The notes under the pieces were generated by a model. The model saw nothing but the letters and a program-made list of their open reading frames with translations. It did no database searches and had not been told where the DNA came from. Shown here piece after piece: positions 8,348 through 17,857 of a DNA stretch of 64,000 bases (position 1 is the first letter of the stretch; every line of letters starts with the position of its first letter). The stretch spans positions 620,001 to 684,000 of the forward strand of contig NZ_BJLY01000002.1 of the NCBI RefSeq assembly GCF_006538885.1, read 5' to 3'. Source of the DNA: Gluconobacter roseus NBRC 3990 (lineage in GTDB: Bacteria > Pseudomonadota > Alphaproteobacteria > Acetobacterales > Acetobacteraceae). The translations under genes and the position numbers were made by a program.

Positions 8348-9613
8348 ATGAACGGCAAGATAGTGGTCCTTTCAACCACAAGTGATTTTTCCGGCTGGCG
8401 CGCATGGTCGAGAAAACTGCTTCATGACAGAGTAGCCGCAGACGAAATACGCTGGATAACAGAGGCTCCGGCCGACCTGTACGCTCCCTCTGCTACGCGA
8501 GTCCTTCCGGACGCACCCTCGACAACCAGCGTTCCGCGATCTTTAGCAGCCCTTTTCCCTGCAGTGTTTGCTTCTGAAGCTCCAGAGCGGTTTCAGTTAC
8601 TTTATTTTACGCTTCAGGCTCTGCGTGATGGCGTGCCGATATCCGATGAACTCACTACACAGCTACAGGATCTCGCTGCGCAGACGCGGGACCGGGTCCT
8701 TGATCTTCGGTGCCAGATGCCAGATGCGCGCAATCCTGACTGGCAGATCATCCGCACATCTCATGCCTCCGCCTTGATCGACAGTCAGGCTCCAATTCTC
8801 TCAAACCTGAGACCTGCTCCATGGGTTATAACGGCTCCCGACCGGACCCTGTGTTGGGACGGTCAGGAATACCGTTTCGGTCCGGGGCTGGAAAAGAATA
8901 TCGACGATCCGGCCGAACTCATTGCAACCGCACGTGAAATCGCTACAGCCGGGAGCCGCAATGCCTGGTGGGACGGAATTGCACCGGTGCGCCTGCATCC
9001 CGTAGCGTCCGAAATTGGCTCATCCGCTTCACTGGCCAGTCTCCGCGGCCAAGCTATCGATTGCCAGATGTGCGACCTCTGCGGCCCGGCCACCCGGACC
9101 GTTTCAGGAGAAGGCAATCCCGAAGCCAGTATTATCTTCGTTGGAGAACAGCCGGGGGATCAGGAGGATCTTCAGGGACGACCATTTGTTGGTCCCGCTG
9201 GACAACTGTTCGACCGGGCCTTGAAAGAAGCAGGTGGGAACCGGGCTGAAGCGTGGATCACCAATGCCGTCAAACATTTCAAGTTTGTTCCCAGAGGGAA
9301 ACGTCGTATTCACCAGAAACCGGACTCGACGGAGATGGCCGCCTGCGCACCGTGGCTGGCGGCCGAACGCAAGGTTCTGTCCCCAAAGGTGACCGTGATG
9401 CTCGGCGTTACAGGCGCCAGCGCTGTTCTGGGACGGCACGTCACAGTGTCGCGTGAGCGTTCAAGGCATATTCCTCTGGAAGATGGAAGTATCGGACTGG
9501 TAACCGTTCATCCGTCTTATCTGCTCCGCCTTCCCGATGAGGAATCGAAGACACGCGAATATACAAAATTTGTAACCGATCTCAGAATGGCAATTTCCAC
9601 TCTCGCCGGATAA
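8348..9613 (+). CDS. udgX: UdgX-type uracil-DNA binding protein fused to a degraded DUF4130-like domain
   Basis: Encodes 421 residues. From about residue 230 it is a family 4-like uracil-DNA glycosylase domain: CQMC at 239-242, GEQPGD near 266, GRPFVGPAG, NAVKHFKF, KRRIHQKP near 317-324 and the C-terminal VTVHPSYLLR. The KRRIH loop defines UdgX, where the loop histidine forms a covalent link to the uracil site and caps the lesion. Residues 1-200 resemble the DUF4130 partner domain often fused to or adjacent to UdgX (SDFSGWRAWSRKLL, VPRSLAALF, PERFQLLYF, LCWDGQEYRFGPG), but its central conserved stretch looks eroded. The radical SAM partner usually seen with DUF4130 is not nearby. GGGA precedes the ATG. 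Confidence 0.88.
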   Translation: MNGKIVVLSTTSDFSGWRAWSRKLLHDRVAADEIRWITEAPADLYAPSATRVLPDAPSTTSVPRSLAALFPAVFASEAPERFQLLYFTLQALRDGVPISDELTTQLQDLAAQTRDRVLDLRCQMPDARNPDWQIIRTSHASALIDSQAPILSNLRPAPWVITAPDRTLCWDGQEYRFGPGLEKNIDDPAELIATAREIATAGSRNAWWDGIAPVRLHPVASEIGSSASLASLRGQAIDCQMCDLCGPATRTVSGEGNPEASIIFVGEQPGDQEDLQGRPFVGPAGQLFDRALKEAGGNRAEAWITNAVKHFKFVPRGKRRIHQKPDSTEMAACAPWLAAERKVLSPKVTVMLGVTGASAVLGRHVTVSRERSRHIPLEDGSIGLVTVHPSYLLRLPDEESKTREYTKFVTDLRMAISTLAG

Positions 9614-9640
9614 TGCTGTTAGGGCTAAGAAACTCCCGCA

Positions 9641-11884
9641 ATGAGTGGCAGCACCATCTCCTCGGGACAACCGACTCCGGATAATACGACCTCACGGCCT
9701 GCACCTCTGCGGCCGCGCGCGCGTCCCTTTCTCGCATGGCTGTACGCACCCAGTGCCTCATCCGTCACCTTCGCCCTGCGCAATACCATTGCGGCCTGTC
9801 TGGCGGTGGGGATTGCGTTCTGGATGGAGCTGGATGATCCAGCCTGGGCTGCCATGACCGTCTGGGCTGTTGCCCAGACCAGCCGTGGCGAAAGTCAGTC
9901 CAAAGCGAAATGGCGTATCGTCGGGACCGTAAGTGGCGCGATTGCTGCCATCACCATCATGGCTGCCGCACCCCAGGCACCATGGATGTTCTTTCCCATG
10001 ATCGCGGTATGGATCGGCCTGTGCAGCGGATTTGCGACATTCGTCAGCAACTTCCGCTCCTATGCCCTTGTTCTTGCAGGATATACCTGTTCGATCATCT
10101 GCATGGGCGCAGCCTCCAACCCTGACAATGTCTTCATGGTCGCAATGTCGCGCGGAAGCTACATTGTTCTTGGCGTGCTCTGTGAAGCTTTCATGGGGCT
10201 GATTTTTGCCACAAGTCAGGAAAGGCACGCCCGGGCACAGCTTCGGCAGAAACTTGAATCAGCGCTGGTCCTCGTCACGACGACACTATGCAGCCTTCTG
10301 GGTGAGGAGCGTGGCGCCCTCAATACTGCCCGTCGTCAGTTCGGCACGATCCTGACAATCAACGACCAGATCGAATTTGCTGAAGTCGAGATGGGTCCCC
10401 ACGGCCATGAAGGTGATCATGCACGCGCCGCACTTGCCGCAGTCTCTGCGCTTCTGTCGCGCGGCTTCGGCATGGCGATGCGCCTTCAGGTGCTCAATCA
10501 TGATCATCCGGCATTCACAAAAACCGCTGACGAGATCCTCGCCTTCCTGAAGCAGTTTCCGCAGCGCCTGCCCGATCAGAACGCCGTCCCTGCCCTGCTG
10601 GCCGATCTTCAGCACTTCCGTGATGTCTGCCGCCTTTATGCTGCGCCACATCGTGAGGGCGACGTCCGGACGGATCTTGAACCCATTCCCGGGCAGGAGC
10701 CATTCGATCAGACTGCCGAAGGCCAGGAAATGCAGCAGGGTCGGCTGGATGAGCGCATCCTGTTCGTCTCTTTGGGAGAACTGCTGGGCGATCTCGAACA
10801 AGCCATCAAGGAATATGAGGCCAGCACCCATCGCATCAAAGGCGATCATTTCCATTTCCAGCTTGAAACCCATCGCGATACGCGTGAAGCTGTCCATAAC
10901 GGCCTGCGCGGAGCCTGCGCAGTCCTGATTACAGCCTATATTTACGAAGTAACGGCTTGGCCAAACGGCCTTGGTTTCATTGCAATCACGACGCTGGTCT
11001 GCGGCCTCTTCGCTACCAAGGAAAATCCCGTCCTTGGCACAACCGAGTTTCTGAAGGGCGCGGTCGCTGCCTATTTCATGGCATGGATCCTCGTTTTCGT
11101 GCTCATGCCGAAAGTCACGACATTCGAAACACTGGCACTCTTTCTCGGGCCCGCAATGTTCCTGGGCGGGCTGGCCAAAGGTAACCCATCCACGGCTGGC
11201 GGTTCAGCGGCGTATGGTCTGCTGCTTCCGGCCATGCTGGGGCTTGAGAACCATCACGTCATGAACGAAATTGCGTTCTATAATGGCAACATGGCAACCG
11301 TTCTGGCCGTGGCCGTCAGTGTCATCGTGTTCCGGAGCGTCCTGCCCTTCAGCAGCGACGCCGAGCGTTTCCGTCTGCGGCGCATCATGCTCGGAGAATT
11401 GCAGCATCTCGCCCATCCGGGCTTTACACCCCGTATCAGCGTCTGGATCGGCCGCAATACTGACCGCTTTGCCCGCCTGATCCGCCATGCTGGACCAACC
11501 CCTGCCCCGCTGATCGAGGCCTGTATTCTTGGAACGCTTGCAACGCTGACACTCGGCCTGAACGTTATCCGACTCCGCGCCCTGCTGGACCGTGAATACC
11601 TGCCCGAAAGTGCGCGACGCCCGATCCTGCTGGTTCTGCATTATGTGGAACAATCCACGAAGCGGCATGACAAGGCAGCCCGCATTGCAGAAGCCGCCGT
11701 CCGGAGATTGCGCGTTCTTGATGCACAGGAAACGGATCTGGTGACGCGCCTCGAACTGACACGCGCCATCACCTACCTCGTCGTCATTGCCTACACGATG
11801 CGGACAAACGAAGACTTCCTCGACGCCAGCAAGCCATTCCGGGGTGAGCGAAACAGCCGTCTGCTTAACTCGGGCCAAGGCTGA
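9641..11884 (+). CDS. FUSC family membrane protein (aromatic acid exporter-like)
   Basis: Encodes 747 residues of the fusaric-acid-resistance (FUSC/AaeB) family, inner membrane proteins proposed to export weak aromatic acids. There are two hydrophobic blocks, at about residues 40-190 (AACLAVGIAFWMELDDPAWAAMTVW, in parts) and 420-580, separated by a soluble stretch. A cytoplasmic C-terminal domain follows. LDDPAWAAMTVW with a following arginine resembles the conserved family start. No membrane fusion partner or LysR regulator flanks it, unlike AaeAB systems. It starts 28 bases after the UdgX gene, so the two could share a transcript. Substrate unknown. Confidence 0.88.
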   Translation: MSGSTISSGQPTPDNTTSRPAPLRPRARPFLAWLYAPSASSVTFALRNTIAACLAVGIAFWMELDDPAWAAMTVWAVAQTSRGESQSKAKWRIVGTVSGAIAAITIMAAAPQAPWMFFPMIAVWIGLCSGFATFVSNFRSYALVLAGYTCSIICMGAASNPDNVFMVAMSRGSYIVLGVLCEAFMGLIFATSQERHARAQLRQKLESALVLVTTTLCSLLGEERGALNTARRQFGTILTINDQIEFAEVEMGPHGHEGDHARAALAAVSALLSRGFGMAMRLQVLNHDHPAFTKTADEILAFLKQFPQRLPDQNAVPALLADLQHFRDVCRLYAAPHREGDVRTDLEPIPGQEPFDQTAEGQEMQQGRLDERILFVSLGELLGDLEQAIKEYEASTHRIKGDHFHFQLETHRDTREAVHNGLRGACAVLITAYIYEVTAWPNGLGFIAITTLVCGLFATKENPVLGTTEFLKGAVAAYFMAWILVFVLMPKVTTFETLALFLGPAMFLGGLAKGNPSTAGGSAAYGLLLPAMLGLENHHVMNEIAFYNGNMATVLAVAVSVIVFRSVLPFSSDAERFRLRRIMLGELQHLAHPGFTPRISVWIGRNTDRFARLIRHAGPTPAPLIEACILGTLATLTLGLNVIRLRALLDREYLPESARRPILLVLHYVEQSTKRHDKAARIAEAAVRRLRVLDAQETDLVTRLELTRAITYLVVIAYTMRTNEDFLDASKPFRGERNSRLLNSGQG

Positions 11885-11909
11885 TTGTTTTTGATGATTT
11901 AAAGTCGGA

Positions 11910-11999
<90 letters not shown>

Positions 12000-12131
12000 G
12001 TACGGCTCTGCTTTTGCGCGGAACCTGATCGACGGAGGGGCTTATGACGGGGTTTGCCCGACATTGCAAGAGGGTCCGAATACGTTCATGATAGAAACCT
12101 GTCTGCGAACGCGTTTTTTCGCCGTTTCTGA

Positions 12132-12160
12132 TTGACTGGAACGTCTCAAATCTGTATCGA
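12132..12160 (+). promoter_or_regulatory. Candidate promoter for rplU-rpmA
   Basis: TTGACT at 12132-12137 and TATCGA at 12155-12160 are separated by exactly 17 bases, about 130 bases before rplU. The -35 is good and the -10 moderate. It is the best sigma-70-like signal in the spacer between tRNA-Ser and rplU. Confidence 0.45.
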
Positions 12161-12180
12161 CCGCGGCTGTTCCATGTCAT

Positions 12181-12198
12181 TGCACTCGCTGGAGTGCA
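12181..12198 (+). other. Hairpin in the rplU 5' leader
   Basis: TGCACTC at 12181-12187 pairs perfectly with GAGTGCA at 12192-12198 around a GCTG loop. It would lie near the 5' end of the message from the promoter just upstream. Such a stem could protect the transcript or be a ribosomal-protein leader element; the function is a guess. Confidence 0.35.
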
Positions 12199-12289
12199 TG
12201 GAGCCAACGACAAAAAGCGACTGGGCCGCGCCAGATCGGGTCAACCCGGCAGAAGCGGCCACGAGATCGGAACAGAGAGAGTTTCCAGA

Positions 12290-12604
12290 ATGTACGCAGT
12301 CATCCGCACCGGCGGCAAGCAGTATCGCGTTGCTCCCGAGAGCATCCTCAAGGTCGAGAAGCTCGAAGCTGAAGCCGGCAGCACCATCACCTTCACCGAC
12401 GTCCTGATGGTTGGCGGCGAAGGCACCCTGACCGTTGGCGCACCGCTGGTCGCTGGCGCAACCGTGACGGCAACCGTGGTTGCTCAGGATCGTCTGCCGA
12501 AGGTGATCATCTTCAAGAAGCGTCGCCGTCAGAACAGCCGCCGCAAGAACGGCCACCGCCAGCCGGTGACCGTCCTACGCATCAACGCGATCAACGCGGC
12601 CTGA
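12290..12604 (+). CDS. rplU: 50S ribosomal protein L21
   Basis: Encodes 104 residues starting [14 protein letters not shown], the standard start of bL21, and containing [19 protein letters not shown], the conserved basic rRNA-binding region. L21 binds 23S rRNA and contacts L20. The same frame is open further upstream, but the ATG at 12290 matches the family exactly. It is followed after 33 bases by rpmA and then obgE, the usual bacterial order. A long leader of about 125 bases with a hairpin precedes the gene. Confidence 0.98.
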   Translation: MYAVIRTGGKQYRVAPESILKVEKLEAEAGSTITFTDVLMVGGEGTLTVGAPLVAGATVTATVVAQDRLPKVIIFKKRRRQNSRRKNGHRQPVTVLRINAINAA

Positions 12605-12637
12605 TCGGCCCGACACTCCAGGTAAGGATAAACAGCC

Positions 12638-12904
12638 ATGGCACAAAAAAAGGCAGGCGGTTCGAGCCGTAACGGACGCGACAGTGCAGGTCGTCGTCTG
12701 GGCGTGAAGAAGTTCGGTGGCGAAAGCGTCATCGCAGGCAACATCATCGTCCGTCAGCGCGGCACGAAGATGAAGGCTGGCGCCAATGTCGGTATCGGCC
12801 GCGACCACACGCTGTTCGCTCTCGTGGACGGTCATGTGAAGTTCCAGCGCCGCGCAGAAGGCCGTGTCCACGTTTCCGTGGCACTGCCGGAAGCTGCTGA
12901 ATAA
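12638..12904 (+). CDS. rpmA: 50S ribosomal protein L27
   Basis: Encodes 88 residues beginning [20 protein letters not shown], the conserved N-terminal tail of bL27 that reaches into the peptidyl transferase centre, followed by [22 protein letters not shown] ribosome site AGGTAAGGA precedes the start. It lies between rplU and a strong intrinsic terminator, so rplU-rpmA probably form a two-gene message with partial read-through into obgE. Confidence 0.98.
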   Translation: MAQKKAGGSSRNGRDSAGRRLGVKKFGGESVIAGNIIVRQRGTKMKAGANVGIGRDHTLFALVDGHVKFQRRAEGRVHVSVALPEAAE

Positions 12905-12935
12905 GCAGCCCGCGTTTTCCAGCGCGAGCGGAAGG

Positions 12936-12964
12936 GGCCGGTCCTGTTCGGGACCGGCCTTTTT
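12936..12964 (+). terminator. Intrinsic terminator after rpmA
   Basis: GGCCGGTCC at 12936-12944 pairs with GGACCGGCC at 12951-12959 around a six-base loop, followed directly by five T residues. It sits 31 bases after the rpmA stop. Confidence 0.9.
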
Positions 12965-13004
12965 GCGTATAAAGCGCCCCTCACCTTTTCTTGCGGACAA
13001 TACG

Positions 13005-14015
13005 ATGAAGTTTCTCGACCAGGCCAAGATCTATGTACGTTCCGGTGACGGTGGGGACGGCGTGATCGCATTCCGGCGCGAGAAATACATCGAGTTCGGT
13101 GGTCCGGATGGCGGTGATGGCGGCCGTGGTGGCGATATCATTTTCCGCGCGGTTCCCGGCCTGAACACGCTGATCGATTTCCGCTACACGCAGCATTTCA
13201 AGGCCCGCAAGGGCGGCAATGGCGCAGGTTCCAACCGGACCGGTGCGGCTGCGGCCAATGTCACCATCAATGTGCCGGTCGGTACGCAGATCTTTGATGA
13301 GGACCGCGAGACCCTGCTTGCCGATCTCGATGCCGAGGGCAAGGAAGTCCTGCTGTGCCGCGGCGGCGATGGCGGCCTTGGCAATACCCATTTCAAGAGC
13401 AGCACCAACCGTGCGCCACGCCGGGCCGACAAGGGTTGGCCAGGCGAAGAGCGCTGGGTGTGGCTGCGTCTGAAGCTGATCGCCGATATCGGCCTCGTTG
13501 GTCTGCCCAATGCAGGCAAGTCCACTCTTCTGTCCGTCGCTTCCCGGGCCCGCCCCAAGATTGCCGATTATCCGTTCACGACGCTTCATCCGCAGCTCGG
13601 CGTCGTTCGGCTGAATAATACGGAAGAGTTCGTGATCGCCGATATTCCCGGCCTGATCGAAGGCGCCAGCGAAGGTGCCGGGCTTGGGGACCGCTTCCTC
13701 GGGCATGTGGAGCGTTGCGCAACACTACTACATCTGATCGACGGCACCGAAAGCCAGGTGGTCAAGCACTGGCGCCTGATCCGTAAGGAACTGGAAGCCT
13801 ATGATCCTGTGCTTGCCGCCAAGCCGGAAATCATCGTTCTGAACAAGTGCGATTCCCTGACGCCTACCCAACGCTCCGCCAAGAAACGTGCATTGGCAAA
13901 GGCTTCTGGCGCGGAAGTGATGATGCTGTCCGGTGCCACGCAGGAAGGTCTGCCCGAACTGCTCCGGCTGCTTCAGGATCGCGTGACCGCTGCCAAAAAG
14001 GACCGGCAGGGATGA
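13005..14015 (+). CDS. obgE: Obg family GTPase
   Basis: Encodes 336 residues. The N-terminal glycine-rich Obg fold occupies residues 1-158 ([36 protein letters not shown]). The G domain follows: P-loop GLPNAGKST near 167, switch [15 protein letters not shown], and SGATQEG. ObgE binds the 50S subunit late in assembly and links growth to ppGpp. The C-terminal extra domain of some species is absent. The start at 13005 fits the family; a longer frame would cross the rpmA end and the terminator. Its stop overlaps the proB start by four bases (ATGA), implying translational coupling. Confidence 0.97.
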   Translation: MKFLDQAKIYVRSGDGGDGVIAFRREKYIEFGGPDGGDGGRGGDIIFRAVPGLNTLIDFRYTQHFKARKGGNGAGSNRTGAAAANVTINVPVGTQIFDEDRETLLADLDAEGKEVLLCRGGDGGLGNTHFKSSTNRAPRRADKGWPGEERWVWLRLKLIADIGLVGLPNAGKSTLLSVASRARPKIADYPFTTLHPQLGVVRLNNTEEFVIADIPGLIEGASEGAGLGDRFLGHVERCATLLHLIDGTESQVVKHWRLIRKELEAYDPVLAAKPEIIVLNKCDSLTPTQRSAKKRALAKASGAEVMMLSGATQEGLPELLRLLQDRVTAAKKDRQG

Positions 14016-15148
14016 CCGCTCCGGCTTCTGCTCCTCGTCTAGCGCAGGCCCGCCGGATCGTCATCAAGATCGGAAGTGCACTTCTGGTCGACTCCGCGAA
14101 TGCAAGCCTTCGTCTTGAATGGCTGCAGAGCGTTTGCGCGGATATTGCTGACCTGCGCGCCCAAGGCGCGGAAGTCATTGTCGTGTCCTCTGGCGCGATT
14201 TCCCTGGCGCGACACCGCCTCGGCCTGACATCCCGCCGCCTGCGGCTGGACGAAAAACAGGCCATGGCCAGTGTCGGCCAGATCGGACTGGCACAGGGCT
14301 GGAGCGCGGCCCTCGCCGACCATGATCTGGTCGCGGCCCAGCTTCTGCTGACCCCGGACGATACGGAAAACCGCGAGCGTCACCTCAACGCGCGCGCCAC
14401 GCTTCAGACCCTGCTTGACCTGGGCTGCGTTCCCGTCATCAACGAAAACGATGCCATCGCGACCGGCGAAATCCGCTTCGGCGACAATGACCGTCTTGGT
14501 GCACGTGTCGCCCAGATGACGGCTGCCGACTGTCTCGTGCTGCTATCCGATATTGACGGACTTTACACAGCAGACCCACGACAGGATCCATCGGCCCGGC
14601 ATATCCCCGTTGTCGAACAGATGACGGATGAGATCATGGCCATGGGCGGCGAACCGCCACCGGGCTATTCATCCGGCGGAATGCGCACGAAACTTCTGGC
14701 CGCGCGAATTGCAACACGTGCTGGTGCAAACATGGTCATCGCTGCCGGACAGGAACATCATCCGCTGCGCAGGCTGCAGAATGGCGGTCCATGCACATGG
14801 TTTCTCGCCCAGACCGATGCTGGCTCAGCCCGCAAACGCTGGATCGGTGGAAGCCTCCAGCCCAGAGGCAGCCTCACGATTGACGCCGGAGCCAACCGCG
14901 CCCTTCAGGATGGAGCCTCACTGCTGCCAGCAGGCGTAACAGCGCTTGAAGGCACGTTTGGACGCGGCGACCTTGTCGTCATCCGTGACCCTGCTGGAGC
15001 CATCGTTGGACGCGGTCTGATTGCCTATGATTCTGAAGAAAGCCAGAAGCTGATCGGCCATCGTTCTGAAGAAATGGAGCAGCTTCTGGGATATCGCGGA
15101 CGGGACGCCCTGATCCACCGGGATGATCTCGCGCTCGATCATCCCTAA
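14012..15148 (+). CDS. proB: Glutamate 5-kinase
   Basis: Encodes 378 residues and catalyses the first step of proline synthesis, ATP-dependent phosphorylation of glutamate. The amino acid kinase domain shows [30 protein letters not shown] and [13 protein letters not shown]-terminal PUA domain of about 80 residues follows ([19 protein letters not shown] and RGDLVVI). It overlaps obgE by four bases, and obgE-proB is a common pairing in alphaproteobacteria. proA is not adjacent in this window. GGCAGGG provides a ribosome site. Confidence 0.96.
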   Translation: MTAPASAPRLAQARRIVIKIGSALLVDSANASLRLEWLQSVCADIADLRAQGAEVIVVSSGAISLARHRLGLTSRRLRLDEKQAMASVGQIGLAQGWSAALADHDLVAAQLLLTPDDTENRERHLNARATLQTLLDLGCVPVINENDAIATGEIRFGDNDRLGARVAQMTAADCLVLLSDIDGLYTADPRQDPSARHIPVVEQMTDEIMAMGGEPPPGYSSGGMRTKLLAARIATRAGANMVIAAGQEHHPLRRLQNGGPCTWFLAQTDAGSARKRWIGGSLQPRGSLTIDAGANRALQDGASLLPAGVTALEGTFGRGDLVVIRDPAGAIVGRGLIAYDSEESQKLIGHRSEEMEQLLGYRGRDALIHRDDLALDHP

Positions 15149-15157
15149 ATATCTCCG

Positions 15158-15778
15158 TTACCCTCTCGGAGGCCAGCGCAGCTTGGGCTCCGAGCGGAAC
15201 CGGTAAGCATCCCCGTCATCCATCGCCCTACCCGAAGACCGCCGCTCCGTACCATGACCCAGAGGCTGGCGTCCGGCCTCTGATCCTCCCTGCTCCCAAG
15301 GAGCACGAGACCAGATGCGCTCGGAAGCGTTGGAGCCCCCGTTCCGCTCGACTGACGCCGATACACGGCCCCGGCGCGGCAATGTGTCAGGATCGTCCTG
15401 TCCCGGCCCGTCTTCGTAAGATGGCAGATCGGGACGCAGGCTTTGCGCCGGCATCAGATAATCTTCATCCGGCCGCGCGGTCAGCGGCTGAACCACGCGC
15501 GTTTCCGACATGGGATCCATCCGGGCAACAGACGCGGTCACGCCTCGTTCTCCCGGATCGACAGTGACACTTTCCGGGCGCGTGGAAACCGCCAGACGCA
15601 TATTCAGCGCCCGAAGCTCTGCCCGCAGTTCCGCGATCTGGAACTCCAGTTCCTGCAACCGGGGTTTGGTGCCGAAAACGGCAAAGGGCATGCACAGAAG
15701 CGCCAGCGCAAACAGGGCGGCTACAACGGCCAGGCACCCGAAAGCCCAGCCCGGCAGCCATGAAAAATCAGACATCAT
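15158..15778 (-). CDS. Putative single-pass membrane protein, unknown function
   Basis: Encodes 206 residues. One strong hydrophobic segment at about residues 8-37 is followed by a short predicted coiled coil (LQELEFQIAELRAELRALNMRL). The remaining part is a low-complexity, charged, Arg/Pro/Ser/Asp-rich tail, likely disordered. I recognise no family. Two adjacent ATG codons (15778 and 15775) could start it, with no clear ribosome site. It follows gapR on the same strand by 54 bases and converges on proB. Its shape suggests a bitopic protein with a cytoplasmic tail. Confidence 0.6.
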   Translation of the reverse strand: MMSDFSWLPGWAFGCLAVVAALFALALLCMPFAVFGTKPRLQELEFQIAELRAELRALNMRLAVSTRPESVTVDPGERGVTASVARMDPMSETRVVQPLTARPDEDYLMPAQSLRPDLPSYEDGPGQDDPDTLPRRGRVSASVERNGGSNASERIWSRAPWEQGGSEAGRQPLGHGTERRSSGRAMDDGDAYRFRSEPKLRWPPRG

Positions 15779-15832
15779 GAGGAGGCTTGGTCCAGTCTGA
15801 AAGTGGCGCGTTCAGGGTCCCGGAGACCGCAA

Positions 15833-16099
15833 TTACATACCAAGGGCACGACGATAGATATCAAGCAGCGTTTCCTGCTCTTCAACTTCGGCCGGCTCCT
15901 GCTTGCGCAGACGGATGATCTGCTTGATCACCTTCACGTCAAAGCCGGCGGACTTGGCTTCCGAAAAAATATCCTTGATATCGCCGGCCAGAGCCTTGCG
16001 CTCTTCTTCCAGGCGCTCGACACGCTCGATGATGGAGCGCAGACGGTCCGCAGCGATCCCGCCCGTTGCGGCGCCTTCGCTTTTGCTTTCTGCATCCAT
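15833..16099 (-). CDS. gapR: GapR family DNA-binding protein (DUF2312)
   Basis: Encodes 88 residues, the usual GapR size. The conserved region is clear: GIAADRLRSIIERVERLEEE, then DIKDIFSEAKSAGFDVKVIKQ and LRKQ. GapR is a nucleoid protein of alphaproteobacteria that encircles overtwisted, AT-rich DNA and stimulates type II topoisomerases ahead of replication and transcription. A good ribosome site (GGAAGGAAACC) precedes the ATG. Upstream lies a 280-base spacer shared with zwf on the other strand. Confidence 0.93.
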   Translation of the reverse strand: MDAESKSEGAATGGIAADRLRSIIERVERLEEERKALAGDIKDIFSEAKSAGFDVKVIKQIIRLRKQEPAEVEEQETLLDIYRRALGM

Positions 16100-16277
16100 G
16101 TCCGGTTTCCTTCCTGAGACGTAAGTCTGGGCTGTATTTTCCGACGCTGCACGAACACAGCATCCGCCGCGCGGCTTATCGTGCTGAGGGCCGGACGGTC
16201 AACGGAATTATGCGCACATTTCATGAACGCGTGAACATGACGAAGCTTTTCTCCCGAGGTCGTGCAAGGCCAATCCC

Positions 16278-16306
16278 TTGACAGGAAGGTCTCTGACGGG
16301 GAACTA
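16278..16306 (+). promoter_or_regulatory. Candidate promoter for zwf
   Basis: A perfect TTGACA lies at 16278-16283; 17 bases later the sequence GAACTA at 16301-16306 is a poor -10. The start would give a leader of about 68 bases before zwf. A second signal may exist, so confidence is modest. Confidence 0.35.
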
Positions 16307-16381
16307 GACGGTGCCTGAAAGGGCCTGAACCCTAACCCTTTTTTCCCCGGTCTGCGGGTTCGAGAGGTCAGAGAGTCTTCC

Positions 16382-17851
16382 ATGGAACATTTCCAGCAGG
16401 TCGAGCCTTTCGACTATGTCATCTTCGGCGCCACTGGCGATCTCACGATGCGCAAGCTGCTGCCCGCGCTCTACAACCGTCTCCGGATGGACCAGATTCC
16501 AGATGATGCGTGCATCATCGGAGCCGCCCGTACTGAGCTGGACCGGGAGGCCTATGTTGCGCGGGCCCGAGATGCCCTTGAGCGTTTCCTTCCCTCAGAC
16601 ATCCTGAGCCCGGGGCTGGTCGAGCGTTTCCTCGCCCGCCTCGATTACGTGACGCTGGACAGCAGCCGCGAGGGTCCCCAGTGGGAAAACCTGAAGGCCC
16701 TGCTCGCCAAGACGCAGCCTGACCGCGTGCGGGTCTATTATTTCGCGACCGCACCGCAGCTCTATGGTGGCATCAGCGAAAACCTGCACCGCTACGGACT
16801 GATCACCCCCACATCCCGGGTTGTGCTCGAAAAGCCGATCGGCACCGACATGGCCACCGCGACCGCCATCAATGACGGCGTCGGCCAGTATTTTCCGGAA
16901 AAGCAGATCTACCGGATTGACCACTATCTCGGGAAAGAGACGGTCCAGAACGTTCTCGCCCTGCGCTTTGCCAATCCGCTGATGAATGCAGCCTGGTCCG
17001 CAGAGCATATCGAGAGCGTGCAGATCACGGCTGCAGAAACCGTAGGTGTCGAAGGCCGCGCCGCCTATTACGACACGTCCGGCGCCCTGCGTGACATGAT
17101 CCAGAACCATCTGCTTCAGGTCCTGTGCCTCGTGGCGATGGAAGCACCGGACTCCCTTGAGGCCGACGCCGTCCGCAATGCCAAGCTGGCTGTCCTGAAT
17201 GCCCTGCGCCCCATCACCGATGCGACTGCTGCCACCGAGACCGTGCGTGCGCAGTACACCGCTGGCGTCGTCGATGGCGAAAACGTTCCGGGCTATCTGG
17301 AAGAACTGGGCAAGCCGAGCGCGACAGAGACCTATGCCGCAATCCGTGCCTGGGTCGATACACCGCGCTGGAAGGGCGTGCCGTTCTATATCCGTACGGC
17401 CAAGCGTTCAGGCCGGAAGGTCAGCGAGATCGTCATCACGTTCCGCCCGGCCGCAACCACGATGTTCGGTGCTACACCCGCCAGCAACAGGCTGGTCCTG
17501 CGCGTACAGCCCAATGAGGGCGTGGAACTGCGGCTGAACGTCAAGAACCCTGCACTGGATGTGTACAACCTCCACACAGCAGATCTCGACGCCAAAATCC
17601 GCATGGAAGGCGGCATGCCCTTCCCGGATTCCTACGAGCGGCTCCTGCTCGATGCCGTACGTGGTGATCCGGTGCTGTTCATCCGCCGTGACGAGGTCGA
17701 AGCCGCATGGCGCTGGGCCGAACCCATCCTCGATGCCTGGAAGCATGACAAGGTCCCCATGCAGACCTACAGTGCAGGCTCTTACGGACCGGAACAGGCA
17801 ACCCGCCTGCTCGCCGGACATGGCGACACCTGGCACGAAGCCGCGGAGTAA
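16382..17851 (+). CDS. zwf: Glucose-6-phosphate dehydrogenase
   Basis: Encodes 489 residues and catalyses oxidation of glucose-6-phosphate to 6-phosphogluconolactone, the entry to the oxidative pentose phosphate and Entner-Doudoroff routes. The nucleotide-binding FGATGDLTMRKL lies at about residues 15-26, and the active-site RIDHYLGKE at 178-186. Length and C-terminal domain are complete. In acetic acid bacteria this enzyme feeds the pentose phosphate pathway that carries most cytoplasmic sugar metabolism. No pgl or edd follows; instead a small membrane gene begins six bases after the stop. No strong ribosome site is seen just before the ATG. Confidence 0.97.
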   Translation: MEHFQQVEPFDYVIFGATGDLTMRKLLPALYNRLRMDQIPDDACIIGAARTELDREAYVARARDALERFLPSDILSPGLVERFLARLDYVTLDSSREGPQWENLKALLAKTQPDRVRVYYFATAPQLYGGISENLHRYGLITPTSRVVLEKPIGTDMATATAINDGVGQYFPEKQIYRIDHYLGKETVQNVLALRFANPLMNAAWSAEHIESVQITAAETVGVEGRAAYYDTSGALRDMIQNHLLQVLCLVAMEAPDSLEADAVRNAKLAVLNALRPITDATAATETVRAQYTAGVVDGENVPGYLEELGKPSATETYAAIRAWVDTPRWKGVPFYIRTAKRSGRKVSEIVITFRPAATTMFGATPASNRLVLRVQPNEGVELRLNVKNPALDVYNLHTADLDAKIRMEGGMPFPDSYERLLLDAVRGDPVLFIRRDEVEAAWRWAEPILDAWKHDKVPMQTYSAGSYGPEQATRLLAGHGDTWHEAAE

Positions 17852-17857
17852 CACCAT

